Position numbers and translations under genes: made by a program
From: Rhodoferax ferrireducens
GTDB taxonomy: Bacteria; Pseudomonadota; Gammaproteobacteria; Burkholderiales; Burkholderiaceae_C
Assembly: GCF_003347515.1 (NCBI RefSeq)
Contig: NZ_QEII01000297.1
Span: 124,001 to 188,000 of the forward strand
Direction: 5' to 3'
Length of the DNA stretch: 64,000 nucleotides
In this document: positions 1 to 8,236 of the stretch, piece after piece
Layout: each line of letters starts with the position of its first letter
How positions within the stretch are numbered: the stretch's first letter is position 1
The notes under the pieces: generated by a model
Told to the model about the DNA's origin: nothing
Database searches by the model: none
What the model saw: the letters and a program-made list of their open reading frames with translations, nothing else

Positions 1-1
1 G

Positions 2-1471
2 GGCGAGCACGCTGCTGCAGTGCCATGCGCCACGGGCAAGGTCCACGCGGTGGCCACGGATGCGAGCGCCGAAGCGGCGGTGATCCACGGTCCGGGCATC
101 GACGCGGCCTTGCGCGCCTCGTTTCCCGGCGCCCAGGTCATTGCCGCGCCCAACACCCCCGCCGAGTGGAACGCCGCCATGCAGCACACCCTGGACTGTC
201 TGGGCTCGGACCGCGTGGCGCCCGAAGGCTGGGCAATTCTGGGCGCCTGCCTGACCAGCGAGGACCGGGCCCAGGTGCGCATCGACGTGCTGAGTTGTGG
301 CGAGCGCGGCCTGCGTCTGTTCAAGGTGCGTTATGCCACGGTCGGCGACGAGGCCGATGTGGATGCGGTGGCGTTGTGGACGCATGTGGCGGCGCGCTGC
401 GGTTTGCGGGTGCAGCATGTCGGCTTGCTGCTGGTGGACACCGACTTCATCTACCCCGGCCACGGTTGTTACGCCGGCCTGTTCCGCGAGGTGGACCTGG
501 CACCGGTGCTGGGCTCGCGCCCGGTGGCGGCCTGGCTGACGGCCATGCGGGACTGCGCACGCGGGCCGCAACCACCGGCCTCGCCGGGGCTGCACTGCAC
601 CCAAAGCGGCGGCTGTGAATTCATCCACGACTGCCAGGCCTGCACACAAACCGCAAGCGCCTTGCCGCCTGCTCCGCTGGCAAGCCTGGAAGTGGTGGGC
701 CGCGCGTTGGCGGCCGAGTTACGTGAAGAGGGCCATGTGGATCTGCACAGCGTCGCGCTGCCACGTTTCAGCAATACACGCCACCGCCGCGCCGTGCGCG
801 CCATCCAGCAAGGCAGACCGGTGCTGGACCCAGAGGTCGCCGCCCTGATGCAGGCCCTGCCCTACCCGCGCCACAGCCTGCGCCTGGACACCATCGGTTT
901 TGCCGTGCCCGTGTGGGCCGGCACCCGGCCCTACCAGGTGCTGCCGTTTCAATGGACGTGCGATGTGCAAAGCGCTGCCGGCGACTGTGCGCGCCATGCT
1001 TTTCTGGCCGATGGCGTGGGCGATCCGCGCCGCGTGTTTGCGCTGACGCTGTTGCAGGCCTTGGGCAGCACCGGCCCCGTGTTCGCCTACAACGCGGGCT
1101 TTGAGCGCAACCGCCTGCGCGAACTGGCGCAGCACTTTGACGATCTGGCGCCCGCACTCGAAGCCGTGTTGCCGCGCATCGTCGATCTGTTTCAACTGGC
1201 CCGGGCGCACTATTACCACCCGGTCATGGCTGGCTCGTGGTCGTTTAAATCGATCAGCCGCGCCGTGGCGCCTGAGCTGCTGCTGGACAGTCTGGACGAG
1301 ATCCAGGCGCCATCGGCTCAAGCGGCTTTTGCGTGCTCGCTGCAGCCGGGCCTGGATACGCTGACCCGGCAGCAGTTGCGTACCGCCCTGCTGACCCATG
1401 GCCAGCGCCAGACTGAAGTCTTGCGCCGCATGCTGGCCGTGTTCGATGGCGCCCCCCATTTTCTGGATTGA
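2..1471 (+). CDS. DUF2779 domain protein, 5' end outside window
   Basis: The reading frame is open to the left edge. A GTG at 20 is available, but family members normally begin with a further 30-40 residues carrying a Cas4-like cysteine, so this is taken as a gene cut by the window. The C-terminal half has the DUF2779 pattern: 'VFAYNAGFERNRLREL', then 'RIVDLFQLARAHYYHP' and 'GSWSFKSI'. This resembles an RNase H/exonuclease-like fold with acidic residues. A cysteine-rich stretch (CTQSGGCEFIHDCQAC) lies mid-protein and may bind metal or an Fe-S cluster. The family is predicted to be a nuclease but its role is unknown. Seven bases separate it from the next gene, so the two are probably cotranscribed. 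Confidence 0.75.
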   Translation, partial: GEHAAAVPCATGKVHAVATDASAEAAVIHGPGIDAALRASFPGAQVIAAPNTPAEWNAAMQHTLDCLGSDRVAPEGWAILGACLTSEDRAQVRIDVLSCGERGLRLFKVRYATVGDEADVDAVALWTHVAARCGLRVQHVGLLLVDTDFIYPGHGCYAGLFREVDLAPVLGSRPVAAWLTAMRDCARGPQPPASPGLHCTQSGGCEFIHDCQACTQTASALPPAPLASLEVVGRALAAELREEGHVDLHSVALPRFSNTRHRRAVRAIQQGRPVLDPEVAALMQALPYPRHSLRLDTIGFAVPVWAGTRPYQVLPFQWTCDVQSAAGDCARHAFLADGVGDPRRVFALTLLQALGSTGPVFAYNAGFERNRLRELAQHFDDLAPALEAVLPRIVDLFQLARAHYYHPVMAGSWSFKSISRAVAPELLLDSLDEIQAPSAQAAFACSLQPGLDTLTRQQLRTALLTHGQRQTEVLRRMLAVFDGAPHFLD

Positions 1472-1477
1472 TTCACC

Positions 1478-3304
1478 ATGACAAATCGCCTGGCCACCCA
1501 ACAGTCGACCTATCTGCTGCAGCACGCTGAGCAGCCCGTGGACTGGTACCCCTGGGGCGACGAAGCGCTGGCGCTGGCCAAACGCCTGGACAAACCGATC
1601 CTGCTGTCGATCGGCTACGCGGCCTGCCACTGGTGCCATGTGATGGCGCACGAATCGTTTGCCGATGCGAGCACCGCCGCCGTGATGAACGAGGGCTTTG
1701 TCAACATCAAGGTGGACCGTGAAGAGCGCCCTGACATTGATGCGGTCTACCAGATGGCGCATCAGCTGTTGCGCCGCAGCGGTGGCGGCTGGCCGCTGAC
1801 CATCTTCCTCTCCCCGCAAGGCGTACCGTTTTACAGTGGCACCTATTTTCCGGGCGCCGCACCCGAGGGGCAGGCCACTTTTCGCAGTGTGCTGAGCTCG
1901 GTCAGTACCGTCTGGAGCGAGCAGCGCGAAGCGCTGACGCGGCAGGACCAGGCCTTGCGTCTGGCGTTGGCCGCCACCGTGCCACAGTTCGATGCCAACG
2001 CCATGCTCGATGCCCCGGTGCTCACGCAGGCGCGCCAGCAGCTGGCTGCCGCCTTCGACCCGGTGCAAGGTGGCTTCGGCGCCGCGCCCAAGTTCCCGCA
2101 CCCGAGCGAACTGGGCTTTTTGCTGCGCCGCGCGCGTGAGGAAGGCGACAGCCAGGCGCGCGACATGGCGCTGCTCACGCTGCGCAAAATGGCCGAGGGC
2201 GGCCTGTACGACCAGATTGGTGGCGGCTTCTTTCGCTACAGCGTGGATACGCAGTGGCGCATTCCGCACTTCGAAAAAATGCTGTGCGACAACGGCGTGC
2301 TGCTGGCCTTGTACGCCGATGCGCTGACGCTGGCGGGCGAGCCCTTGTTCCGCCGTGTCGTCGAAGACACCGCGAGCTGGGCTTTGCGCGAGATGCAGGC
2401 GGCCAGCGGCGGCTTTCATGCCTCCTTGGCGGCCGACGATGCGCAAGGCCGTGAAGGGCACTTCTATGCCTGGGAATCCGAGCCCTTGCGCCTGGCGCTC
2501 TCGCCCAATGAATGGGACGTGTGCGCCGCTCACTGGGGTCTGCTTGATGCGCCCAACTTTGAAGGCAGCCACTGGCACCTGTTTGTGGCGCGCTCTGCCG
2601 CCGTGCTGGCCGGCACCTTGCAGCAGCCTGAAGTGCCGCTGCAGGCGCTGATCACTGGCGCCCGCGCCAAGCTGCTGATAGAGCGCGACAAGCGCGAGCG
2701 CCCGGCGCGCGACACCAAGTTGCTCACCGGCTGGACCGCGTTGATGAGCACCGGCCTGGCGCGCGCCGCCGCCGTGTGCCAGCGCCCCGACTGGTTGCAG
2801 GCGGCGCGCCGGGCGCTGGCGTTTATCCGGACCGAGCGCTGGCAGGACGATGGCCGCACCTCCGGGCGCCTGCAGTCCTTGCCCGGCCAGGACGCCTTTC
2901 TGGATGACCATGCGTTTTTGCTGGAAGCGGTGCTGGCACTGCATGACGCCGACCCGCAGCCGGATGACCTGCTCTTTGCCGAGGCCGTTGCCAAGGCCAT
3001 GCTGGCGCAGTTCGAGGACCGCGACGTGGGCGGTTTCTTTTTTGCCCGCCACGATGCACCGGCGCTGATTCATCGACTCAAGACCGGACTGGACGCCGCC
3101 ACGCCCTCGGGCAACGGCACGGCCGCGCTGGCGTTGCTGGCCCTGAGCGAGAAGCTCGATGCACCGCAGGCGGCCAGGTACAGGACGGCAGCCGAACGCT
3201 GCGTGCGCGTGTTCGCCGCCACGGTGCGCAGCGACCCGGCAAGCCACACGCGCATGCTGCAGGCGGCTGTCCGCGCCCGATCAGGATTTGACCGTCCTAT
3301 TTAA
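1478..3304 (+). CDS. YyaL/DUF255 thioredoxin-domain protein
   Basis: This 608-residue protein starts with the family signature of SSP411/YyaL proteins: '[20 protein letters not shown]', followed by the thioredoxin-like motif '[12 protein letters not shown]' near residue 50. The rest is the (alpha/alpha)6-barrel region related to N-acylglucosamine epimerases, including '[12 protein letters not shown]', 'APKFPHP' and '[10 protein letters not shown]'. The family is widespread, cytosolic and of unproven function; both redox and sugar-modifying roles have been suggested. Length is slightly short of the usual 670-700 residues, and the last barrel helices look trimmed. The stop lies 45 bases before the GGDEF gene scar, so a rearrangement may have shortened the 3' end. 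Confidence 0.88.
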   Translation: MTNRLATQQSTYLLQHAEQPVDWYPWGDEALALAKRLDKPILLSIGYAACHWCHVMAHESFADASTAAVMNEGFVNIKVDREERPDIDAVYQMAHQLLRRSGGGWPLTIFLSPQGVPFYSGTYFPGAAPEGQATFRSVLSSVSTVWSEQREALTRQDQALRLALAATVPQFDANAMLDAPVLTQARQQLAAAFDPVQGGFGAAPKFPHPSELGFLLRRAREEGDSQARDMALLTLRKMAEGGLYDQIGGGFFRYSVDTQWRIPHFEKMLCDNGVLLALYADALTLAGEPLFRRVVEDTASWALREMQAASGGFHASLAADDAQGREGHFYAWESEPLRLALSPNEWDVCAAHWGLLDAPNFEGSHWHLFVARSAAVLAGTLQQPEVPLQALITGARAKLLIERDKRERPARDTKLLTGWTALMSTGLARAAAVCQRPDWLQAARRALAFIRTERWQDDGRTSGRLQSLPGQDAFLDDHAFLLEAVLALHDADPQPDDLLFAEAVAKAMLAQFEDRDVGGFFFARHDAPALIHRLKTGLDAATPSGNGTAALALLALSEKLDAPQAARYRTAAERCVRVFAATVRSDPASHTRMLQAAVRARSGFDRPI

Positions 3305-3349
3305 GAGGTCAAGCGGTCACCGTGTCCGCTGGACCGGCAAATTGGGGGC

Positions 3350-3418
3350 GCAAAAACACAACAGTTCCGCCCCGCTTTTTTTGCCAGGTACATGGCGTTG
3401 TCCGCGCCATTGAGGATG
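3350..3418 (-). pseudogene. Remnant of a GGDEF-domain 3' end (direct repeat)
   Basis: Read on the minus strand this piece encodes 'NILNGADNAMYLAKKAGRN', the last helix of a diguanylate cyclase GGDEF domain. It is a near copy of 4201-4269, the tail of the intact diguanylate cyclase gene: 69 bases aligned without gaps with five mismatches, in the same orientation. No GGDEF core precedes it. It is therefore a gene fragment, left by duplication or by insertion of the intervening 0.8 kb. Confidence 0.8.
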
Positions 3419-3446
3419 TTGTCTGCCGCTTGGGGATCAGCCCGCG

Positions 3447-3596
3447 TCACGCAAAAACAGGACGAAAAAAGCTGCGCTCGTAGCTGAGGATGCAATGAGT
3501 TTCCTCGGCGTACTTGAACGCCGCTTGGCAGTCAGGGTCTTGAAATGACTTCGCGCGGTACTCCTCATACAAAGCAAGAGACGGGAATGTAAACAT
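3447..3596 (-). pseudogene. NIPSNAP-family protein, C-terminal remnant
   Basis: The minus strand encodes 'FTFPSLALYEEYRAKSF' and 'CILSYERSFFRPVF' before a stop at 3447. This is the C-terminal half of a NIPSNAP domain (a dimeric alpha/beta-barrel family, function unclear). Upstream, the frame runs into an intergenic repeat (3619-3676) and then unrelated sequence, so the N-terminal half is missing. The open frame continuing to 3791 has no family resemblance. Called a truncated gene; a short expressed fragment cannot be excluded. Confidence 0.65.
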
Positions 3597-3618
3597 CGCG
3601 AGTGCTTCGCGAGAAAAA

Positions 3619-3676
3619 ACGCTATGCATACTATAGCTGTCTGCGCAGACTGCACGGGGGCTGGATCTCATTTTTA
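3619..3676 (+). repeat. Intergenic ATAGCT/GGGCT repeat, copy 1
   Basis: Diverged copy of a ~60-bp repeat seen four times in the window (also 28481-28556 on the minus strand, 37370-37427, 49306-49365). Shared blocks are GCTAT near the start, TATAGCT, a CGCA step, then GGGCT followed by a T-rich end. It sits at the broken 5' side of the NIPSNAP remnant. Confidence 0.6.
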
Positions 3677-3789
3677 TATATAAACGATGCCCCATGAATA
3701 CCCCTGCGCGTGCAAGACGCAAAGAACTGCAAAAACGCTGGACTGGCCTCGTCGATAAAATTTGCCGATCACTCGTTTCATTCCACACC

Positions 3790-4212
3790 ATGATCCATAT
3801 TCGCGAAATCGATCATCTTGTGCTGCGCGTTGTCCATCTTGACAACATGCTGCGCTTTTACTGCGACGCGCTGGGCTGCACCGTGGAGCGACGCCAGGAT
3901 GACATAGGCTTGGTGCAATTGCGCGCGGGCCGATCAATCGTCGATCTCGTGCCGGTCGATGGCCAACTCGGCCGGGCTGGCGGCGTAGCGCCGGGAGCGG
4001 AAGCGCGCAACCTGGATCATTTCTGCTTGCGGGTAGAGCCATTCGACGAAGCTGGCATTCGCAGCCATCTGGAAGCGCTGGGCATCAAGGTGGGCCCCGT
4101 CGCTTCACGCTACGGCGCAGAGGGGGAAGGCCCCTCCATCTATCTCACAGATCCGGAAGGCAATGTTGTCGAGCTCAAGGGCCCGCCCGCCTGCGGCGTC
4201 GCAAAAACATAA
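3790..4212 (+). CDS. VOC superfamily (glyoxalase-like) protein
   Basis: A 140-residue single-module VOC protein is called from the ATG at 3790; the open frame runs 32 codons further upstream, but that part shows no family match. Paired beta-alpha-beta-beta-beta units are visible: 'IDHLVLRVVHLDNMLRFY' at the start, 'NLDHFCLRVEPFD' mid-protein and 'IYLTDPEGNVVELKGP' at the end. The His of each 'DH' and the terminal Glu of 'VVELKG' are the usual metal ligands. Such stand-alone proteins include lactoylglutathione lyases, dioxygenases and resistance proteins; the substrate cannot be told. Its last 73 bases overlap the end of the convergent diguanylate cyclase gene. It lies between two direct repeats of that gene's tail. 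Confidence 0.85.
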   Translation: MIHIREIDHLVLRVVHLDNMLRFYCDALGCTVERRQDDIGLVQLRAGRSIVDLVPVDGQLGRAGGVAPGAEARNLDHFCLRVEPFDEAGIRSHLEALGIKVGPVASRYGAEGEGPSIYLTDPEGNVVELKGPPACGVAKT

Positions 4213-6941
4213 CAGTTTCGCCCGGCTTTTTTCGCCAGGTACATGGCGTTGTCCGCGGCATTGAGGATGAGTTCGGCCGCATCGCCATCCGCCGGAAAGA
4301 GCGCAACCCCGATACTGACTCCCACGGTCGCTGTGCTGCCCCCAATCAAAAACGGCTGGGCGATGGCGGCGAGGATGTTGTCTGCCACGCGCACCACGTC
4401 ATTGCCATGGTGCAGGTTCGGCAGAATCACGGTGAACTCGTCACCACCCAGGCGCGCCACCGTATCGCTCTCCCGGACCTGCGCACGCAGGCGCTGGGCG
4501 ACTTCAATCAGCAAAGCATCCCCGGCCGCGTGACCAAGTTGGTCATTGACCTCCTTGAAGCGGTCGAGGTCCAGGAACAACAGGGCGCCCGACAGCCCGT
4601 CCCGCCGCGCCAGTGCCAGGGCCTGCCCCAGGCGGTCGAAGAAAAGGCCGCGGTTGGGCAGATCGGTCAGCAGGTCGAAGTTGGCTGTGTGCCGCATGCT
4701 TTCTTCCGCGCGCTTGCGGTCGGTGATGTCCTCCAGGATGGCGACGTAATGGCTGACTTGTCCGCTGCCATTGAGCAAGGGCGTCACGGTCTGGTTGACC
4801 GTGTAACGCACGCCGTCGTGGCGCGCGTTGACAATGTCGCCATGCCAGGTTCTACCACCCTGGATCGTCTGCCAGAAACGTTGGTAAAAGTCGGCATCCT
4901 GAACCCCCGAGCTGAATAATTTCGGGGTCTTGCCGACAATTTCATCAGGGGCATAGCCTGACAGCTGCGCAAAGGCACGATTGGCCCAGAGGATGTTGGC
5001 GCCGGCGTCGGTGATGAAGACGGCATTGGCCACGCCCGCAAGTGCGGTATCGAGCAAGGTCAACCATTCCTGTTGCAGAGCGGACTCAAGCGAGACGCCC
5101 AGACGGGCGGCGATGGCCGCCAGGCGCGTCGGAAGTTGCGCGCCTTCAAACTGGTGGGCATCGCGCGCATACAGGCAGAGAATGCCCCAGGTTTCGCCAC
5201 GCAATACCAGGGGCAGCAGGAGAATCGACCGGGAGCCATGGGCATCGGCGACGGTGACTGCCTTGCACGACTGGCATTCCCGATCAGCGCTGCTGACGAT
5301 CTGCCAGTGGCCGCTGCGAATCACGCGGCCTGCGGGCAGGCAGCACCCGGGTTCACCCTCCCAGCGCAGGCTGCCGCGGCGCAAGGGGTCGAGCAGGCCC
5401 TTGTCAGCCCCGTCGGCGCTGGCGAGCATGCTGATCCGCCCATCCTTATCGGCACGGCCGACCCAGGCGGCCGCCAGATCGAATACCGACAGAATGTCAT
5501 CACAGAATATCTGGGCGATCGATTCCGGGTTCATCTGCCACTTGAGCAGCACCGTGTCGAGGTGCCGAAAAATATCTTCCACTGCCTTGGCGCAGTGTTG
5601 TTCGGTCACATCCTTGGCATAGACCGCAATGCTCGCCACGGTACCGGACACGTCCTTGACCGGATAGATGTTGTTGTCGAAGAAAATGGCGCCGCGCCGG
5701 TCCTGCAAATGCATGGGCTCGCCCGTGCTGACGACCTGCTGCACCGCCGCCCGCCGGGTGGCGGCCAGATCGGGCGGAATCAGATCAAAGAAATTCTGAT
5801 TTGTCATGGATTGCGGCGTCTGGCCAAAGCGCTCGGCGGCAAAGACATTGATCGCCAGAATCCGGCCTTGCGGATCGAGCAGCAGGACAGACTCGTCGCT
5901 GGCATCGAGCAGGGCGCGGATCCGCGCCCTGCTTTCGTGCAAGGCCTGCTCCGCGTGCTGGCGCTCAGCCAGTTCTTTCTCCAACTGCGTGTTGGTCTCG
6001 CGTAGCTCGACGGTGCGGCGTGCCACCTCTTCTTCCAGAGACGCCTTGTGGCGCGCCAACGCGGTGTCCCGCGTTTCAAGATGCCCCAGCATTTCGTTAA
6101 ACCCGCCCGCCAGTTCGCCGATTTCGCAGCTGCCGTCCACCGGCAGCCGCTGCGCCCACCCACCGTCACCTTGACCGATGGCGCGCATGGCAGTCACCGT
6201 CCGCCGCAAGGGCCGGGTAATGCTGCGCGCCATGAGGGCGGCGAAGGTCAGCAGCACAATGCCGACCCCGGCCACCAGCAGCAGGTTGCGCACGGCCTGC
6301 TTGCGCACCGTGGCGTCCACATCGTCGATGTAGACCCCGGAGCCAATCACCCAGCCCCACGGTTCGAATTTCTTGACGTAGGAAAGCTTGGGGTAGAGCT
6401 GCCCGGTGACGCCGCCTCCTGCCGTAGGTTTTGGCCAGTCGTAGGTGACATAACCCGTGCCGCCCTGCTTGACCACCTCGACAAAGGCAACAAAGAGATT
6501 CTTTTGACCGCCTGTGACCGCAAAGTCACCATCCGCTCCAGCCCGCTGGCGGGTGGCGTGGTTGAACTGTGCGGCGTCCAGCACCTGGCCATCGAGCGAA
6601 GGCACGGTCGGATGCATGATCATCCTGGGAAACGGCGTCCCCAGGTCATTGAGCCAAAAGTACTCGACCTCGTCGTAGCGCATGGCCTTGATGGTGCCGA
6701 TGGCGGCAGCCTGGGCCGCGGCCTGCGTGAGCTCACCCTTTTTTTGCAGGGCATGAAAGTGGGTCAATACGCTGAACCCGCTCTGAACCAACTGCCGGGT
6801 ACTGTGCTCTTTCTCCTGCCAGAGCGTGCCACGCAGCATCAGGATGTCCATGACGCTGCTCACCACGATGCTACCGATCAGCATGGCGACAATCGTCCAA
6901 ATCCGGCTGCGCACGCTCAGACGGGTCAAAAAAGAAGACAT
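4140..6941 (-). CDS. Membrane diguanylate cyclase: Cache-HAMP-PAS-GAF-PAS-GGDEF
   Basis: This 933-residue signalling protein should make cyclic di-GMP at the inner membrane. In order: a first membrane helix (about 13-35), a periplasmic single-Cache sensor (40-210, 'YFWLNDLGTPFPRMIMHP'), a second helix (about 217-238), HAMP, a coiled coil, PAS, a GAF-like segment, a second PAS ('GYAPDEIVGKTPKLF') and GGDEF. The active motif 'RLGGDEF' is intact at about residue 832, preceded by RESD, an intact RxxD inhibitory site. The Cache domain suggests a small organic-acid ligand, which is an inference. The C-terminus extends past the usual end and is read antisense to the VOC gene, suggesting the native stop was lost in the rearrangement that produced the 69-bp direct repeats. 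Confidence 0.93.
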   Translation of the reverse strand: MSSFLTRLSVRSRIWTIVAMLIGSIVVSSVMDILMLRGTLWQEKEHSTRQLVQSGFSVLTHFHALQKKGELTQAAAQAAAIGTIKAMRYDEVEYFWLNDLGTPFPRMIMHPTVPSLDGQVLDAAQFNHATRQRAGADGDFAVTGGQKNLFVAFVEVVKQGGTGYVTYDWPKPTAGGGVTGQLYPKLSYVKKFEPWGWVIGSGVYIDDVDATVRKQAVRNLLLVAGVGIVLLTFAALMARSITRPLRRTVTAMRAIGQGDGGWAQRLPVDGSCEIGELAGGFNEMLGHLETRDTALARHKASLEEEVARRTVELRETNTQLEKELAERQHAEQALHESRARIRALLDASDESVLLLDPQGRILAINVFAAERFGQTPQSMTNQNFFDLIPPDLAATRRAAVQQVVSTGEPMHLQDRRGAIFFDNNIYPVKDVSGTVASIAVYAKDVTEQHCAKAVEDIFRHLDTVLLKWQMNPESIAQIFCDDILSVFDLAAAWVGRADKDGRISMLASADGADKGLLDPLRRGSLRWEGEPGCCLPAGRVIRSGHWQIVSSADRECQSCKAVTVADAHGSRSILLLPLVLRGETWGILCLYARDAHQFEGAQLPTRLAAIAARLGVSLESALQQEWLTLLDTALAGVANAVFITDAGANILWANRAFAQLSGYAPDEIVGKTPKLFSSGVQDADFYQRFWQTIQGGRTWHGDIVNARHDGVRYTVNQTVTPLLNGSGQVSHYVAILEDITDRKRAEESMRHTANFDLLTDLPNRGLFFDRLGQALALARRDGLSGALLFLDLDRFKEVNDQLGHAAGDALLIEVAQRLRAQVRESDTVARLGGDEFTVILPNLHHGNDVVRVADNILAAIAQPFLIGGSTATVGVSIGVALFPADGDAAELILNAADNAMYLAKKAGRNCYVFATPQAGGPLSSTTLPSGSVR

Positions 6942-7146
6942 TGTTTTTTCTCAACGACGAATTAAGGACCGCTTGGTGCGGAACGCGTCTCTCGAAGCGG
7001 AGACTCACCCCCATCGGGCCAAGTATCGCAGTTTGGGATTGCCAATGAACGTTGAGATTTATGGCATCACTTGTCAATCTGAGTCGGCTATGATGAATTG
7101 CGGAGTGGTATGGCGCCATTGCCTTTGACGACAAATGGGAGATGAA

Positions 7147-7602
7147 ATGACTCGAACCGGTAAGAAGCTTGGCTTGTTGGTTGCGGCGCTTGCGCTGCCC
7201 TGTTTATTCGTGTCGTCGGCGCTGGCCGGCCCGCTTGACGAAGCCAAGGCGCAGGTCCACCTCAATGCCGTTGCCGCGGGTGACCTGGATGCGCTGATGC
7301 GAGCCTACCCAGAAGACGCCTATATGGACTGGGTCGGCGGCCCACTTGATGGCCGCTATCGCGGCAAGACGGCCATCGAAGCCGTGTGGCAAAAATTCAT
7401 TGCACTCAACGCCGGCAAGCCGCGCCCGGTCAAGCTCAGCAAGCTGGAGGCCTATGCGAATGCGAAGGGCACCACGGTAGAAGTCAAGGCAGAGTATGGC
7501 GGCACGCCGCCCGTCAAAGTGTTGCACCTGCTCACTTACCGGGATGGAGACCTTGCCACTGAAATCTGGCAGATCGCACCCGCCATTCAGCTTACGCCAT
7601 GA
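7147..7602 (+). CDS. Exported SnoaL/NTF2-like protein
   Basis: A 151-residue protein with a clear signal peptide: a basic start (MTRTGKK), a hydrophobic core and a cleavage site after 'SSALA'. The mature part looks like an NTF2/SnoaL cone fold ('AVAAGDLDALMRAYPEDAYMDW', then 'GRYRGKTAIEAVWQKF'). ATG 7147 is chosen because a GGGAG box lies just upstream and it puts the signal peptide at the N-terminus. The stop overlaps the next start by 4 bases (ATGA), so it is translationally coupled to the cupredoxin-like protein. The function is unknown; a periplasmic ligand-binding or accessory role is inferred from the operon. Confidence 0.8.
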   Translation: MTRTGKKLGLLVAALALPCLFVSSALAGPLDEAKAQVHLNAVAAGDLDALMRAYPEDAYMDWVGGPLDGRYRGKTAIEAVWQKFIALNAGKPRPVKLSKLEAYANAKGTTVEVKAEYGGTPPVKVLHLLTYRDGDLATEIWQIAPAIQLTP

Positions 7603-8234
7603 CCCGTGCCACTTCGGCCGGAATTGCAGCAGTCCTGTTCATTTGCGTCAACGCGCTCGCTGGAGGCCTTGAGGCCACGGTCTCGACGCCAGCGGGCAAG
7701 CCGGTGGAAGATGCCGCCGTCGTCATTGAACCAATTTTGGGCGCCGCTCCCAAGCCTCGCAGAATAGCGACCATCGAGCAGCGCAATCGCGAATTCATGC
7801 CCTATGTGACGATTGTCCAGACCGGAACGCTGATCGAGTTTCCCAATCACGATCCGGTCAAGCATCACATCTATTCTTTTTCACCCGCCAAACTTCTTGA
7901 AATCAAGCTCTATGCCGGCAAGCCGGTGCAGCCGGTGCTGTTCGACAAGCCCGGCGAAGTGGCGCTGGGCTGCAATATCCACGACTGGATGGAAGCCTAT
8001 GTCCTGGTTGTCAACTCGCCCTATTTCGCCAAGACCGGCCGCGATGGCAAAGCCCTGATTCGCAACCTGCCCGCCGGTCACTACCGGCTGCGGGTATGGC
8101 ACCCGCGCCAGAAGGCCGAAGGTCCACAGCGCGACATCGAGATTGGCGGCACGACGACCCGGCTGAAGCTGTTGGCCGATGTCACGCCAGGCGTCGTGAA
8201 ACCGAAGCCGCCGGTTGAATCCGACACCTATTAA
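7599..8234 (+). CDS. Exported cupredoxin-like ('methylamine utilization') protein
   Basis: The 211-residue protein begins with a short signal peptide (AAVLFICVNALAGG). It has a plastocyanin-like domain with a plausible type-1 copper site: His in 'FPNHDPVKHHIYSF', then 'LGCNIHDWMEAY' supplying Cys, His and Met. A carboxypeptidase-regulatory-like beta sandwich follows ('RNLPAGHYRLRVWHP'). Such proteins are often labelled methylamine utilization proteins but occur next to EAL/GGDEF genes without any mau genes, as here. It is periplasmic by prediction. The gene overlaps its upstream neighbour by 4 bases and is 2 bases from the GGDEF-EAL gene, which suggests it relays a copper or redox signal to that enzyme (inference). 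Confidence 0.8.
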   Translation: MTRATSAGIAAVLFICVNALAGGLEATVSTPAGKPVEDAAVVIEPILGAAPKPRRIATIEQRNREFMPYVTIVQTGTLIEFPNHDPVKHHIYSFSPAKLLEIKLYAGKPVQPVLFDKPGEVALGCNIHDWMEAYVLVVNSPYFAKTGRDGKALIRNLPAGHYRLRVWHPRQKAEGPQRDIEIGGTTTRLKLLADVTPGVVKPKPPVESDTY

Positions 8235-8236
8235 CC

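Noticed and set aside
719..3247. 842-codon open frame antisense to the DUF2779 and YyaL genes
   Set aside because: Its product is basic and Gln/His/Arg/Ala-rich with no recognisable domain, and both plus-strand genes have clear family motifs; it is a high-GC shadow.
7090..7135. Sigma-54-like TGGCGCCATTGCC upstream of the NTF2-like gene
   Set aside because: GG and GC are only 7 bases apart, not 10, so it cannot be a -24/-12 promoter.
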